Origin: Diploptera punctata
Lineage: Eukaryota > Arthropoda > Insecta > Blattodea > Blaberidae
Assembly (NCBI GenBank): GCA_030220185.1
Contig: JASPKZ010007283.1
Location: forward strand, 1,604,001 to 1,668,000
Length of the DNA: 64,000 nucleotides
Reading direction: 5' to 3'
Position numbers and translations under genes: made by a program. The notes beneath the pieces are model-generated. The model searched no databases. It had not been told where the DNA came from and saw nothing but the letters and a program-made list of their open reading frames with translations. Below, piece by piece: positions 44,630 through 55,581 of the stretch (the first letter of the stretch is position 1; each line of letters opens with the position of its first letter).

Positions 44630-44932
44630 AAAGTAATCCCACTATAAGTCTAAGGATGCCCTTTAGGGTAGTAGTAGGTTAAGTCTCCCACTATTGGAAA
44701 CAATCGGCACATTAATGAAGCAGGTTATCAGCTCTACATGACCCTGCCCTTACCCATCTGAACAAACGTTTGGTACTCATTTTGTTTACACACTGAGGCG
44801 ACCCAAAGCCATGGTGCCGCCAGATGATTTAGGCCAGTTAAAAATCCTGGTCCCACCGGGACTTAATTCCCCGACTTTCTGGTTTCTGTCATATTGCTTT
44901 AACCAGCTGCGCTACGGAGTGTCCCGTATATA
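44630..44932 (-). mobile_element. SINE family 3, full-length copy
   Basis: The minus strand begins GGACACTCCGTAGCGCAGC with TGGTTAAAGCA (A box), then AATTAAGTCCCGGTGG in B-box position. The body (ATTTTTAACTGG, CTGGCGGCACCATG, ATGAGTACCAAACG) is shared with 33482-33763, ending near the GATTACTTTACC tail. Confidence 0.78.
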
Positions 44933-45185
44933 CAGAGTGTAAGAAAATTCCCATCACAAACTTCTAGGTCTTGTAGAGATCTGTGAGCAGATATTTTTAT
45001 TACGACATTTGTCTGGAAACACACTTTTTTCGTGCTGCTGATAAAACAAGTTTGCATAATTTTTTCAAATCTCCTGCGTCAGCTGGAGATTAATCATTAG
45101 AAGTTTGATGAATTATGACCAGGGCTAAAATTTTTATGTAATAAAATATAAGATTGCAAGACAGATAGTATATATTATTAAACAG
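44933..45185. other. Possible transposon end, otherwise nothing recognised
   Basis: ATACAGAGTGTAAGAAAATT followed by TTCTAGGTCTTGTAGAG looks like the start of a mariner-type terminal repeat, but I found no matching inverted end. Confidence 0.3.
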
Positions 45186-45365
45186 TTTGTGTGTGAAACG
45201 AAAACAAAAAATAACATCATTATAATAATCTGGTGTTTGTGTGTGAAACCAAAACAAAAGATAACATCATTATAATTCTAGTGTTTGTGTGTGAAACCAA
45301 AACAAAAGATAACATCATTATAATATTCTAGTCTAGTGTTTGTGTGTGAAAGCAAAACAAAAGAC
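45186..45365. repeat. Minisatellite, four units of 47-57 bp
   Basis: GTTTGTGTGTGAAACC-AAAACAAAAGATAACATC occurs four times, with the first and last units diverged (GAAACG, GAAAGC). Confidence 0.88.
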
Positions 45366-45444
45366 AGTCATAAGTCTAACTTCTCATAATACTATGTTGC
45401 AATCTTAACTGATAGTACATAGAAATCCTAGCCCTAGTTATGAC

Positions 45445-45630
45445 TCAATTAGTCCACCGCCGTGATTCTGTAATAGCGCCACTCTTTCATACCCAGCGGG
45501 CCCGGTCGGTACAAACTTCTTGGGCCATGTTTTTTTTTTCGGGATTTTTCATCACTTGTAAGACAAATGTCAGGAAATTTGAAAGAGCAAACGGTCCCCG
45601 AACATCATCTGGGCATCATAATTGTCATTA
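45445..45630 (+). mobile_element. SINE family 2, decayed copy
   Basis: CAGCGGGCCCGGTCGG, TGTAAGACAAATGTCAGGAA and AACGGTCCCCGAACATCAT follow the order of the copy at 46145-46485. Confidence 0.68.
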
Positions 45631-46144
45631 TTATATTCGCCATGTTTAGTATGAATGTGTGTGTGTGAATCTTGTGTTTCTTCTTAATGTTATGTTGTCT
45701 CGGACGAGCCTTGATATTGAACTGATCACTCATTCGGGGAGGCCGTCCATGTACTTGTGTGAACAAACAAGTATGTGTCGGGTCCATAGGTTAAAACCAT
45801 CTGAAAGCCCCGGGCGGCGAGCGGGCATGTTAATGCAATGACTCAATTAATTGTATTTACACAACCAAATATTCACTTATTTCGTCACGATGCCCAATGT
45901 CAAGGGAGAAATAAAGAAACTTTACTTTGTCACTGTAAACATAAAATTGCGCAACCGTACCAGAACACGATTCGCATGTAAAATGTATGCAACATGGTTG
46001 GTGGTCGCCACTTCGAACCACTATTGCAGAAGATAAGTATTAGTCACAATGATAAGTACAGTAGAGAATTTTGTGTATAAACACTTGTTTTTGCATGTAC
46101 TGAAAAATTAATAATATCGTATAATCAAATCATGTATATATATC
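45631..46144. other. No gene recognised
   Basis: Short open frames without motif. Confidence 0.4.
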
Positions 46145-46485
46145 CACCGATGTGGTCTCGAGGTAGCGTGCTGCCTTGTCACGCACCGGGCCCGGGTTCG
46201 ATCCCCGGTCGGGGCAGTTTTTTTGGGTGAGGTTTATATCGGGGGTTTTCCTCACCTGTAAGACAAATGTCAGGAAAACTTTAAGGCCCAAACGGTCCCC
46301 GAAATCATATGGCCATCATCATCATCCTTATCATTATCATCATCTTTATCATCCTTCACCGGTGTGGAAAGCAACGGGAAGCTACAACACCTAAAATTCC
46401 CTAGTAAAGCTGCAAGCATAGCATGAAAATGCTATAATTGCATTGAAGGACCTGCCTTCGGGCAGAATTACTATGGATGGATGGA
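46145..46485 (+). mobile_element. SINE family 2 (tRNA-Asp-like), full-length copy
   Basis: The head has GTGGTCTCGAGGTAGCGTGC (A box), CCTTGTCACGCA (anticodon-like region of tRNA-Asp) and CCCGGGTTCGATCCCCGG (B box). The body has CTGTAAGACAAATGTCAGG, a CATCATCATCC region, CACCGGTGTGGAAAGC and CTGCCTTCGGGCAG. The 3' tail is a GGAT repeat (ATGGATGGATGGAT). Best reference copy of the family in this window. Confidence 0.85.
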
Positions 46486-46748
46486 TATATATGCCTATAT
46501 ATTATTTATGAGTTACTTTTCAACACTTCACAACCGACTCTCCTTAAGCGAAGTGGAAATTCTGTGCAGACATCATCATAATCATTATCATAAACTTCAT
46601 GGCATAGGCCTGAACTGATTATTGATTTTAGTGACTTCTTGGTTTTCCTTGGGATCTCTTTCTTATAAGTGCATATTTCTAAGCTCTTTTGGATATTGGA
46701 CTCTCTTCCATTCTGTCTAGATGTTGCATACATTTTGGTTCTATCTAG

Positions 46749-46846
46749 GAGGTAGGGGTGTAATATTCAACTCTTTATATATATTCACTTTTAATGTAGT
46801 CTTTTATTTAGTATCCCTTTACTGGTCTTAAAATTTAATTATATAT

Positions 46847-46888
<42 letters not shown>

Positions 46889-46985
46889 CTAGCAGGTAGG
46901 GGTGTAATATTCAACTCTTTATATATATTCACTTTTAATGTAGTCTTTTAATTAGTATCCCTTTACTGGTCTTAAAAATTTAATT
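46749..46985. repeat. Direct duplication around a TA microsatellite
   Basis: AGGTAGGGGTGTAATATTCA begins two nearly identical copies of about 95 bp (46749-46845 and 46892-46985), with a TA run between them (46851-46885). Confidence 0.85.
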
Positions 46986-47727
46986 TCTGAAACATTTGTT
47001 CTGCTTTAATCCCTTTTATTCAGCACCCAATATTGACTTCTGTTTAATAATGACAGTAGACACATTGTTTTATAAAATTTTTATTGGCTGTCCTTTGTGT
47101 TTTATTTTTTAACTTTTCGATTTCCTCTGTCAATATTGTTATCCTCTCGTTTAATAATTTTACATCGATATATCTGTGCTTAATTAGCTGCAGATTTAAT
47201 AGCGTATTTGGTGTTTTCCTATTCATTTTGTAATATTTTTCTTACTTAAGTGTTAAGTTTACACCAGTCATTCCCAATGTGGTCTATATCAACCCCCACG
47301 GGTCGACTCTGACATGCAAGGAGTCCATATCGAAATGATTAGCAGTGTGTTATTTGATGTTGATAAATTTGTAAAAAAAATCAATTTTAGTTAAGGCAGG
47401 GTCTACCCAATGTAAAAAAAATGGTACGTGGTCTGTGAGGCAAAAACGTTTGGGGTCCTCTGGTTTAGACAGTTGACGTACATTTCTCTCATACTAATTT
47501 ATTTTTATAAAATGCACTATTTAAGCTATTCGTTTTTCGACGAAATATTTTTTTTCTCATTTTCTTCCATAGAGCTACTAAGATATTGTTTTTTACTTAC
47601 CATAAAATGATCAGAATGCATATCCTCACCTCTATATGCAAGTAAGTATTGGATGTAAGATGCTGGTAATGTCTATGTGTGATCGTGTGCCTCTGGCTGA
47701 CCGTGCGTAATTCTTATTGATATACAT
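46986..47727. other. No gene recognised
   Basis: AT-rich; small motif-free frames only. Confidence 0.4.
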
Positions 47728-48033
47728 ATACTTACTTACTTACTCACTGGCACTATCGAACTCGTATGTTCATGGCCGCGCGGACATAAACTCTCCATAC
47801 ATCCCTATCCTGAGCTAATGCTTTTCAATCATTCCCTGTATAACCTACTTCTCCCAAATCATAGTTAATGCTATTCTTCCACCTCATTCTTGGTCTACCA
47901 ACTGGGCGTTTTCCCTCTGGCTTTCCTACAAGAAGCTTCCATGCAAGTATTTCATTCCCCATATATGCAACATGTCCTGCCCATCGCAGTCTATGAGACT
48001 TAACAGTTCTTATTATATCTGGCTTCGTATATT
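47728..48033 (-). mobile_element. RTE-A 3' fragment
   Basis: TAAG tail (CTTACTTACTTACTCACTGG) and C-terminal coding region on the minus strand, cut at about 48033. Confidence 0.85.
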
Positions 48034-48410
48034 TTAAGAAATAAAGTATTCATGAATTTCAATTCATTTTACCGTATGTTAAAATTTCTAATATATTCAT
48101 ACAATGTTTGTTAAGATTTTGTTCTCCTTATGTTCCAACAACCCAAGTGCTCCTACACGGATGTTCGTGTTATAGTTTTTGTTAATAGAATTATATGCGG
48201 TTTGGAGAGCAGTAGACCCATAGTAATCATTAGTATCAATTTCTCTGCCTTCTTCTCGAGCATTTGTTCCTATAATGGTCATGTCCCCTCGTAGTACTTT
48301 CAATCGTACAATTAATGATTTACCAGTTACAAACGTTAACTCTTTATTCAATCTTCCTTTTTTTATTCATTATAGCTATTCCACTGTTTACTCTTTTATT
48401 TTATTCTTCT
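48034..48410. other. No gene recognised
   Basis: Nothing identifiable. Confidence 0.4.
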
Positions 48411-48820
48411 ATCGGCCGTGGTGGACTAGTGGTTATGCTTCTGGTCCCGAGGGTCGCGGTTTCAATCACGACCGGGGTCGATGGATTTTTTAGGACGGAA
48501 AAATCCAAGGAGCAAGTCCTCCGGGAGGGACTTTAAGCCGTGGGACCTGAGTCAGAAGACTTTCAGGCTCGTAAAAAATCCTTAAGCCTGAATGAAAAGG
48601 TCTCTAAGCAAAATTTACCGACTTTTCCCGTCCTAGTACTACCTTGGTTTCCTAGATGTCAGTATGAGGCGGAACGCTGACCACGGACCACTCAAAATGA
48701 CATCTATACGAAAACAAGTGTAACTAAATTAGTATGGTTCAAATGCTTCCCTGTAGAGGGAGAGCGCCTAAATCTCTGTAAAGGGAGAACGTGGGCTTAC
48801 AATACAACACAATTTTATTC
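48411..48820 (+). mobile_element. SINE family 1, full-length copy
   Basis: The head has GGCCGTGGTGGACTAGTGG (A box region) and AGGGTCGCGGTTTCAATC (B box region), then body blocks GGAGCAAGTCCTCCGGGAGG, GACTTTCAGGCTCG, CCGACTTTTCCCGTCC and GTAACTAAATTAGTATGG. Best reference copy of the family here; partners at 484-870 and 26562-26810. Confidence 0.8.
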
Positions 48821-49782
48821 TTCTCCGCTCGCTCCATAATTTGATCATATCATTAATGTCAGTTTTTCCCTCTTAGCTTTTTCTTTGTTTCAGATAGAAC
48901 AGCAGATCTATTATTTTTCTTTAAATCATTTATATTATTTTATACCCTCGTAATTTCCATATCATAACATTCATGCATTCCATTATTATGCGCCCCAAGT
49001 TAAGTCTGGATGGCTATAATTTAAGTGTGTTAGCACTACCGATGCCAAACATTTTATCTGTGGTAGGGGGAATCCTTAAACATGTATGGAAAATCATTAT
49101 ATTTAGTCGACGACTGCTGAAAGTTTCGGTTAATTTAAAATCACAATATTTGTCATCTTTCTATTACCAGCCTCAGAACAAAGGGGACGGGAATCGGTAA
49201 CATGTAGTAAGGAAGGCAAAGGAGGAACAGCTCATTCTCCAGTCGTAACATGGTTTCTGGATTATTCATTTGATCAACAATTGATGTAGGTGTCAGATCA
49301 TTTAAAAACACAGTATTAGCCAGCGCACCCCTTCCAGCCAAATAATACAATACAAGGGACTGGAAGTGCCAACATAGTAAGGTAAGGAAGAGAATCGACA
49401 CATTCCTTACTTTTTCCGCTCGCAGATTCAACTTGGGCGAGTAATATAGTCTTTCTTGTGCCCTTATTCTTTTGCAATATTGTCGCATAATTGTCCATCT
49501 GTCCGTTTCCTTTAGAACTTTGAGTAATAAAGTAATCCTCCTAAGACGCTACCAACATCTGAGGGCCAAGCCATTTGGTAGGGCTGCTAACGTAGGGTCT
49601 GACAAGGTAGTAATCAGTTAATCACTAAAAATTTATTAGTCTACTTTTGTAGTACAGCAACTACCTCGTAATGAGACGTGTGGCCAGTATTTGAAGGTTC
49701 ATTTGATACATTTAAATGCAATTATTACAAGACAAATTAATATTTACATGGAATTATTACTTAAATTTTGTAAAAGGAATTG
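48821..49782. other. No gene recognised
   Basis: A 111-codon minus-strand frame at 49153-49488 has no motif I recognise and no neighbour that would support it; I treat it as chance. Confidence 0.4.
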
Positions 49783-49962
49783 TACACCCTTAGACAAAAA
49801 AAAATGAGCCATCTCTTGATTGTATCAACCGATCGGGGAACTTCGTGAGCACTCGCAGAAGCCTTATTCACATTAACACGTTTTCAGTAATTGTACTGTG
49901 GTGTTTGCTAGGTAACGTAGTGCAAAATCAAGTAACATAAAAGAGAGAGCTTGCCTTTGTGT

Positions 49963-50051
49963 GTTTCCGTGGTCGAGCGGTTTAACACACAACATCTGCA
50001 TTCGTAACCTCACGAGTTCGATTCCCGTTCTACTTTTTTCTTTTTTTTTTA
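49963..50051 (+). ncRNA. tRNA-like unit 1 with T-run terminator
   Basis: A-box-like TGGTCGAGCGGTTTAA (from 49970), an anticodon-loop-like TTCGTAA (about 50001) and B-box-like GAGTTCGATTCCC (50014-50026), then T runs from 50034. The D-arm resembles tRNA-Leu/Ser, and the T-stem pairs in four of five positions, but acceptor and anticodon stems do not pair, so it is a tRNA-like pseudogene or promoter and not a working tRNA. Confidence 0.6.
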
Positions 50052-50218
50052 CTGAATATTAGGATAGCATTTCGCCTATAATATAGTTTCATATTTAATT
50101 TTATATTTGAGTTTTATGGCTTTAGTGCACACACAAAACACATAAATGAAAACCTTCTAATAATTAAATGAAGAAAGAAAATAATATCTTCTAAGATGAA
50201 AGTTTAACAAAAACAAAA

Positions 50219-50479
50219 TCAATATCGGGTGTATGAATCCTCAGCATCCTTTGCCGCCCTCAATCTGCGGGACATTGGTGCAATCAAATTTCTACAGGCA
50301 CGTGAACGATCGGCTAGAGCATCCCAGGCGTCTTGAATTTGTGCCCATAAGCCATCTTTCGTTTTTCGTGCATCTGCAGGGCAATTAGAGTTCATCTCTA
50401 TTTTCATCTTACCCCATACATTTTCGATTGGATTCAACCTGGTGAACAGCGAAATTTGATTTGTCTTCTCCTTTGACAA
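50219..50479 (-). pseudogene. Tc1-like transposase, C-terminal fragment
   Basis: The 86-codon frame reads MSKEKTNQISLFTR, then LNPIENVWGKMKIEMN, then KDGLWAQIQDAWDAL and LIAPMSRRLRAAKDAEDS. LNPIENVWG is the catalytic-glutamate motif of Tc1 transposases and the rest is their usual C-terminus. The N-terminal DNA-binding domain and both catalytic aspartates are absent; sequence upstream on the minus strand has no homology, so the element is non-autonomous. The frame's first dozen residues are probably not transposase. Confidence 0.8.
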
Positions 50480-50784
50480 TGAAATAAAATTGCGCTAAAC
50501 ATATTTCAGAAAGCGGCCACAGTTTCTACAATATCGATAATACAATGTAAATTATACACAGAGAAAACAACACACAAAATTAACATTTTACAAAAAATGA
50601 AAATTATCAAAAAGGCCAAGAATACAAATATTCTCAACGAAAATGTGCCTAATAAGCAAAACTGTCTATTAGACATACAGTTAATTCAATACTACTACTA
50701 CAACAACTCCAGAAGACGAAGCATGCATCCCAAGGCCTAGAGTGAAATCAACGAAAATTTTAGATAGTTGAAGAAGACGGTAGT

Positions 50785-51345
50785 ATACAAGGTAAAAATA
50801 AAGAATAGTTTAAACAAACTAAAACAACACGCTTCATTATAAAACCGAACTAAAAAATGAAAAATAATTTTATTTTCCAAAACGCTTGGGATAAAATTAA
50901 AGTGGTCAACAAAAGAATAATCTCCAACACATCTAGAATAAAACTAAAGTTATCTACAAAAACAATAATTATAATATCAATAGCGTGGGGTCCTCTATAT
51001 CAATTAATACTTATATTTGATAATAAACAGATATTGGTAAAAGTAAAGTCTCTAAGAAGAAAACGTAAAAACTATAAAAAGCACCCAACGCTTTTGATGT
51101 TAAAATTATTTTTTTTGTAGATAACTCTAGTTCTATTCTAGATGTGTTAGAGATGATTTTTTTTTTTGTTGACTATTTTATTTTTTTTCCCCAAGCGTGT
51201 TGGAAATTAAAATTATTTTTCTATTTTATTGTTCGGTTTTCTAATAAAGCGTGTTGTTTTAGTTTTTTAAACTATTATTTATTTTTTACATTTTAGTTTG
51301 GTTATCTAACAAAGCGTGTTGTTTCAGTTTTTAAACTATTATTTA
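50785..51345. repeat. Internal inverted repeat of the TIR transposon
   Basis: The left arm (about 50785-50985: AACAACACGCTTCATTATAA, CCAAAACGCTTGGGATAAAA, CTCCAACACATCTAGAATAA) is mirrored in the right arm (about 51060-51345: TAGATGTGTTAGAGATG, CCCCAAGCGTGTTGGAAAT, AATAAAGCGTGTTGTTTTAG). The outer piece of the right arm occurs twice (51242-51290 and 51308-51350). Confidence 0.78.
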
Positions 51346-51418
51346 TTTTTTTATTTTAAGTTTAATTGATTGTCATAAACTTGAATCCCATGAAAATTTA
51401 AGTGCTTAATACTTTTCT

Positions 51419-51520
51419 AAAAAAAGACCTCCGGCCCGGATTTGAACCAGCGACCTATTGATTGCTGAAATTATATACCACAACAGTCCACCGCTCTAGT
51501 AACTGAGCTCTTTACAACGA
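51419..51520 (-). ncRNA. tRNA-like unit 2, tRNA-Tyr-like
   Basis: The minus strand reads AGAGCTCAGTTACTAGAGCG, then GTGGACTGTTG, an extra stretch in the place of the tRNA-Tyr intron, then ATAGGTCGCTGG, TTCAAATCCGGGCCGGAGG and a T run (A run 51419-51425 on plus). This closely follows the tRNA-Tyr layout. The acceptor stem does not pair and the expected GTA anticodon is not intact, so function is unlikely. Confidence 0.65.
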
Positions 51521-51913
51521 TTGACTAAAAAGTCGATAAGTCCGCAAGCTATTACACAGGTTTTTATTTTATTTTTTTTTATTTTACGGTGATTGCGGCC
51601 AGGATTTTAGAAAACAAATTATGAAATTATTGTATTGTCATGGGTCCTTTACAAGTATACAAAGTTTTAAGTCGATCCTATATTTTTAAGTAAATGAAAA
51701 TCGTGTTCAAAGATTCTGTTACATGGATACAGGTTCGTTACATAGACAGACACAGGTCAAGCTAATAGGCCTATAATGCGTGTAAGAATATATAATTTAA
51801 CATTGTTATAACCTCAACGGTATAAACAAATTATGAACTTATAAAGTATAGATTAATTCAAATGTCGAAATAAAATATATTTAATTCATAAAACGTTTAA
51901 TACAAATATCACG

Positions 51914-51998
51914 AAAAAAAACTGCGTAATTGAAGACGCGAACCTGCGATCTTCATTAACAAAAATCGCGTGCTTTATCGCTGAGGTATCGGGACACG
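51914..51998 (-). ncRNA. tRNA-like unit 3
   Basis: The minus strand gives GATACCTCAGCGATAAAGCA (A-box region), then GATCGCAGGTTCGCGTCTTC (B-box region) and a run of eight T after ACGCAG. A weak fourth tRNA-like stretch lies on the plus strand at about 52030-52088 (TAGCTCAGGGACTGCGCA, AGTTTGAACCCAGC). Isotype not assigned. Confidence 0.5.
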
Positions 51999-52366
51999 TA
52001 GAAGAGTCTTTATTTCATGCCACATAACACAGTAGCTCAGGGACTGCGCAATTATGACTAGTTTCCTAGTTTGAACCCAGCGCTGTGCCGAGTATGACTT
52101 AGAAGAAATGTGCGATCAAGAGATGACTCATTTTTTTTTGTCGAAGGGTGTACATATAACTCTTGATAATAAAATTTACATCTCTGATTTTAATTAATGT
52201 AGCCTCATTATGATGGATGTCCTTTTACATAAAAGCGGGTGCTGCGCGACAATGCTTGACTATGATTAACATGCGGAATTATTATAGCGGCATCAACGCG
52301 AGCCCTGGACAACCATCATAGTGAGGCAATACACCTCAGTTTATTACTAATTCAATAATAATATTT

Positions 52367-52830
52367 ACTTACTCACTGGCACTAACTATCGAACCCGTAG
52401 GTTCATGGCCGCGCGGACATAAGCTCTCCATACATCCTTATCCTGAGCTCATGCTTTCCAATAATTCCCTGTATAATCTACTTCCCTCAAATCATAGTTA
52501 ATGTTATTCTCCCACCTCATTCTTGGTCTACCAACTGGGCGTTTTCCCACTGTTTTCCTACAAGAAGCTTCCATGCAAATCTTTCATTCCCCATACGTGC
52601 AACATGACCTGCCCATCGCAGTCTACGATACTTAACTGTTCTTATTATATCTGGCTTCCTATAAAGATCATGTAGTTCATTGTTAAGTAGTCTTCTCCAT
52701 TCTCCTGTCTGTTCATCTCTCTTTGGTCCAAAAATTTTCCTAAGTACTTTATTCTCAAATACCTGTAATCTCCTTTCTTCCCTTAAAGTGAGAGTCCATG
52801 TTTCGCACCCATATAATATAACTGGTAGAA
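52367..52830 (-). mobile_element. RTE-A 3' fragment between TAA repeats
   Basis: From a short TAAG tail (ACTTACTCACTGGCACTA) to the start of the YGCETWTL region on the minus strand; AAT repeats abut both ends (52353-52366 and 52832 on). Confidence 0.88.
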
Positions 52831-52831
52831 T

Positions 52832-52872
<41 letters not shown>

Positions 52873-53430
52873 CATAATAATAATAATATTGTTTTATTTA
52901 TTCTGGCAGAGTTAAGGCCATAAGACCTTCTCTTCCACTCAACCAGCACAAATACAAATAAATATTTGACAAATAGCCCTATAGATACACACTATACTAA
53001 TTAGAAACTGTTAAAGATACATTAAATATAGCAATGTAAATTTCATGTACAAACAACATTTTATAGGGTAATAACAATAATAATACTTATGATAATAATA
53101 ATAATAATAATAATGTAATAATAATAATATAATAATATACCGGTAATAATAATTATGATAATAATAATAATAGTAATAATAATAATAATAATAGTATAAA
53201 TATGATAAATTATACGAGAAACACCAATTAATATATATACCTTACACTGGGTAATGATGAAGTCGAGGTTAGAGCAAATATAAATTTAAACTTTTTTAAA
53301 AGATGCCAATGTCAGGCAGCCCCTTATTTCTTGTCGTAGGGAATTCCAGTTGCGAGAAGTAAAGATAGTATATTACATGGAGTGATGTGATGTCCTATGT
53401 TGCGGTATATTAAGGAAGAGGCTATGTTGT
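52832..53430 (-). mobile_element. LINE 3' end with ATT tail
   Basis: Minus strand: across stops the peptide SRNWNSLRQEIRGCLTLASF (about 53300-53370) is the C-terminal end of a non-LTR polymerase family. Then come AGAAGGTCTTATGGCC, CTTAACTCTGCCAG and a long ATT tail at 52832-52890. TAA microsatellites also interrupt it at 53085-53195. Same 3' end as 26261. Confidence 0.65.
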
Positions 53431-53644
53431 GATCTTGTGTTTAAGTTATGTGTTGATTAAAAACTCTCCATGGCGCTACAAGCCTAGAAGGATCTTGCCC
53501 TACCAGATGGCGCTGACCTCACAACTACATGTGTTAATCACACAGGTAGACTATCATCCTGTCAGTGTAGGGGCGACATGTGGTCACCATGTCGGGTCCT
53601 CCAGCCATTATAGCTGGTTTTCATAAACTTGAGCCGCTACTTAT

Positions 53645-53805
53645 TGTAGCTACCTAAATTCCTCAAAATGTTGGATGGGAACTAGTCCCATACTTTCAGA
53701 AATTGCATGAAAATATTCCCCCATGGAGACCCGAACCAATGCACGACCCGTAGTTCTGTGCCAAGGGATCTTGCTTTAACCGCTCGTCTACAGCGAAGGA
53801 CTTAT
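53645..53805 (-). mobile_element. SINE-like tRNA-derived head, family 4
   Basis: Minus strand: CGCTGTAGACGAGCGGTTAA (A box region) and CATTGGTTCGGGTCTCCATG (B box region), spaced as in a tRNA. No second copy in the window. Confidence 0.5.
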
Positions 53806-53964
53806 ATCGTAATTAGGATTTTTTCCATTAACGTAACTTAACCTCTCGCCTGTACTTTTCACGTGCCATACGCCACCCGGGCCTTTCAGTGACACGTGCT
53901 GTCGAGAGAGGGATTTTAACTATGGATCAAAATTTTGAGGATATTAATATTAATCATCCTAACT

Positions 53965-54325
53965 AACTCTCTGGTACTGTAGAACCCGGACGTTCAAGGC
54001 CGCGTGCACACATTCTCTCCATACATCTCTATTCTCAGGTTATGTTTTCGATTATTTCCTGTGTAATTCACTTATTTAAAATTAGTCATTTCTCATTATT
54101 GGCCTACCTAAAGAACACTTTCCTTCTGGTATTCATACAAGAATTTTTTATGCCCCACTCATTCGCTCTACTTGACCTTCCATTCGCAGTTTACGAGAGT
54201 ATTCTTATTATATCTGATTTTCCATAAGATCATTTAGCTCACTGTATGTATTTTTCTCCAATCACCCGTATGTTCATCTCTCTTTAGTAAAACAAAAATC
54301 ATCGAGTTTTATTCTTAAATAGTCT
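53965..54325 (-). mobile_element. Decayed RTE-A 3' fragment
   Basis: CACATTCTCTCCATACATCT, TCATTCTACC-like and GTTCATCTCTCTTTAG blocks align in order with the RTE-A 3' region at low identity. Confidence 0.65.
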
Positions 54326-54349
54326 TATTACTTACTTATTCATCCATCC

Positions 54350-54595
54350 ATAGTACTGCCCGAAGGCAGGTCTTTCACTGCAATCATAGCATTTTCATAC
54401 TATGCTTGCAGCTTTACTAAGGAATTGTAGGTGTGGTAGCTTCCTGTTGCTTTCCGCACCGGTGAAGGATGATGATGATGATAACGATAAGGATGATGAT
54501 GTTGGCCATATGATTTCGGGGACCTTTTGGGCCTTAAAGTTTTCCTGACATTTGTCTTACAGATGAGGAATAACCCCGATAAAAACCTCATATTT
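54350..54595 (-). mobile_element. SINE family 2, headless copy
   Basis: It begins at the GGAT tail (plus CATCCATCCAT), then CTGCCCGAAGGCAG, GGAATTGTAGGTGTGGTAGC and the GAT-rich part, ending at about ACCTCA; the tRNA head is missing. Confidence 0.75.
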
Positions 54596-55581
54596 ATTTA
54601 TAATAGTCTGAATTTCACTGGTTCCCGAAGTGGATCACACTCTCCTAATTTACATATGCCGAATTTGGTTTGGGAAAAAATAATACAAACTTTACGACAC
54701 TTAGAACGTTAACATTTATTTTTAGTACTTAGTAATTAATATCGATGGAGATTTGATTTTTTATGGGTAGAATTTGAGTAGATTAATTCCTTGGGGATTG
54801 GATAAAAACTTTGACGTTGCTGGAATGAGGAGTTTGTATGAAGAGCGGTGTTTGTGAGAAGGGAACCACAATTACAAACTGTAAGCCTTTGTAATTATCT
54901 TGACAGAATTAGTAAAGTATTGAGTTTGCCAGGCTCTGATAAGCAGATTATCTGCTTAGTTGCCAGTTGGTCAGCCTGATTAATTGTCTGTGTGCTGGAC
55001 TGCTTCTACACCAGATACCGCGCGCCACTCTATTGTCTTTCCACAATTCATTCTACTACAAACTTCAACGTTACTAATAAAACACAATTAAATATCATAT
55101 CTAGTCAATTCTGAAGGAATATGGTTGTTGGGGTTGTTCACATGAAAATATTTGTGAAACATTTTTACAACTATTCATCGGTTATAATTGCTAGAAACCT
55201 GAACTCCATGAAGAAAATAATTTGCAATTCTCAAATTTCACATCTTTAAAATATTCCCATACTTATTCTCCCTTCCTCTTTATATATCCACGTCCCTTTT
55301 TCCAAGTATCTTTCTTCCATTGTTCTGAGTATTCAATGTGTCACGTTAATTTTGGTCTTCCCATCTTCCATCTTTCTGTCGGTTCCCATTCATGTATTGG
55401 AGAAGGGTTGTTGTTGGTGTAAAGAGGTGAAGAGGTGTAGGTGTGATTTAGTGACACTAGGAATACTGAAGGAGTTCTCCATGTGTGAGAACTTAGGTTG
55501 CTCAGGTTGGTAATCGGTAGAGTTGAGGTTCTTATCTAGGGATTCCACGAGGACTTCGTCGGGCAGAATTAATGTGTAGAG
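54596..55581. other. No gene recognised
   Basis: AT-rich, nothing identifiable up to the LTR element. Confidence 0.4.

Larger units (their letters stand above)
49783..52152. mobile_element. 2.37-kb TIR DNA transposon carrying tRNA-like units
   Basis: Element 49785-52150 lies between TA dinucleotides (49783-49784 and 52151-52152). Both ends begin CACCCTT-(A/C)-GACAAAAAAAAA and continue ATGAG-(C/T)-CATCTCTTGAT in inverse orientation, about 36 bp of terminal repeat. TA target and a Tc1-like transposase fragment (50219-50479) place it in the Tc1/mariner group. It also contains three tRNA-like sequences, each followed by a pol III-type T run, and a large internal inverted repeat. Confidence 0.85.

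Noticed and set aside
49153..49488. 111-codon minus-strand frame
   Set aside because: No recognisable motif, no conserved neighbour, and another overlapping frame of similar quality on the same strand.
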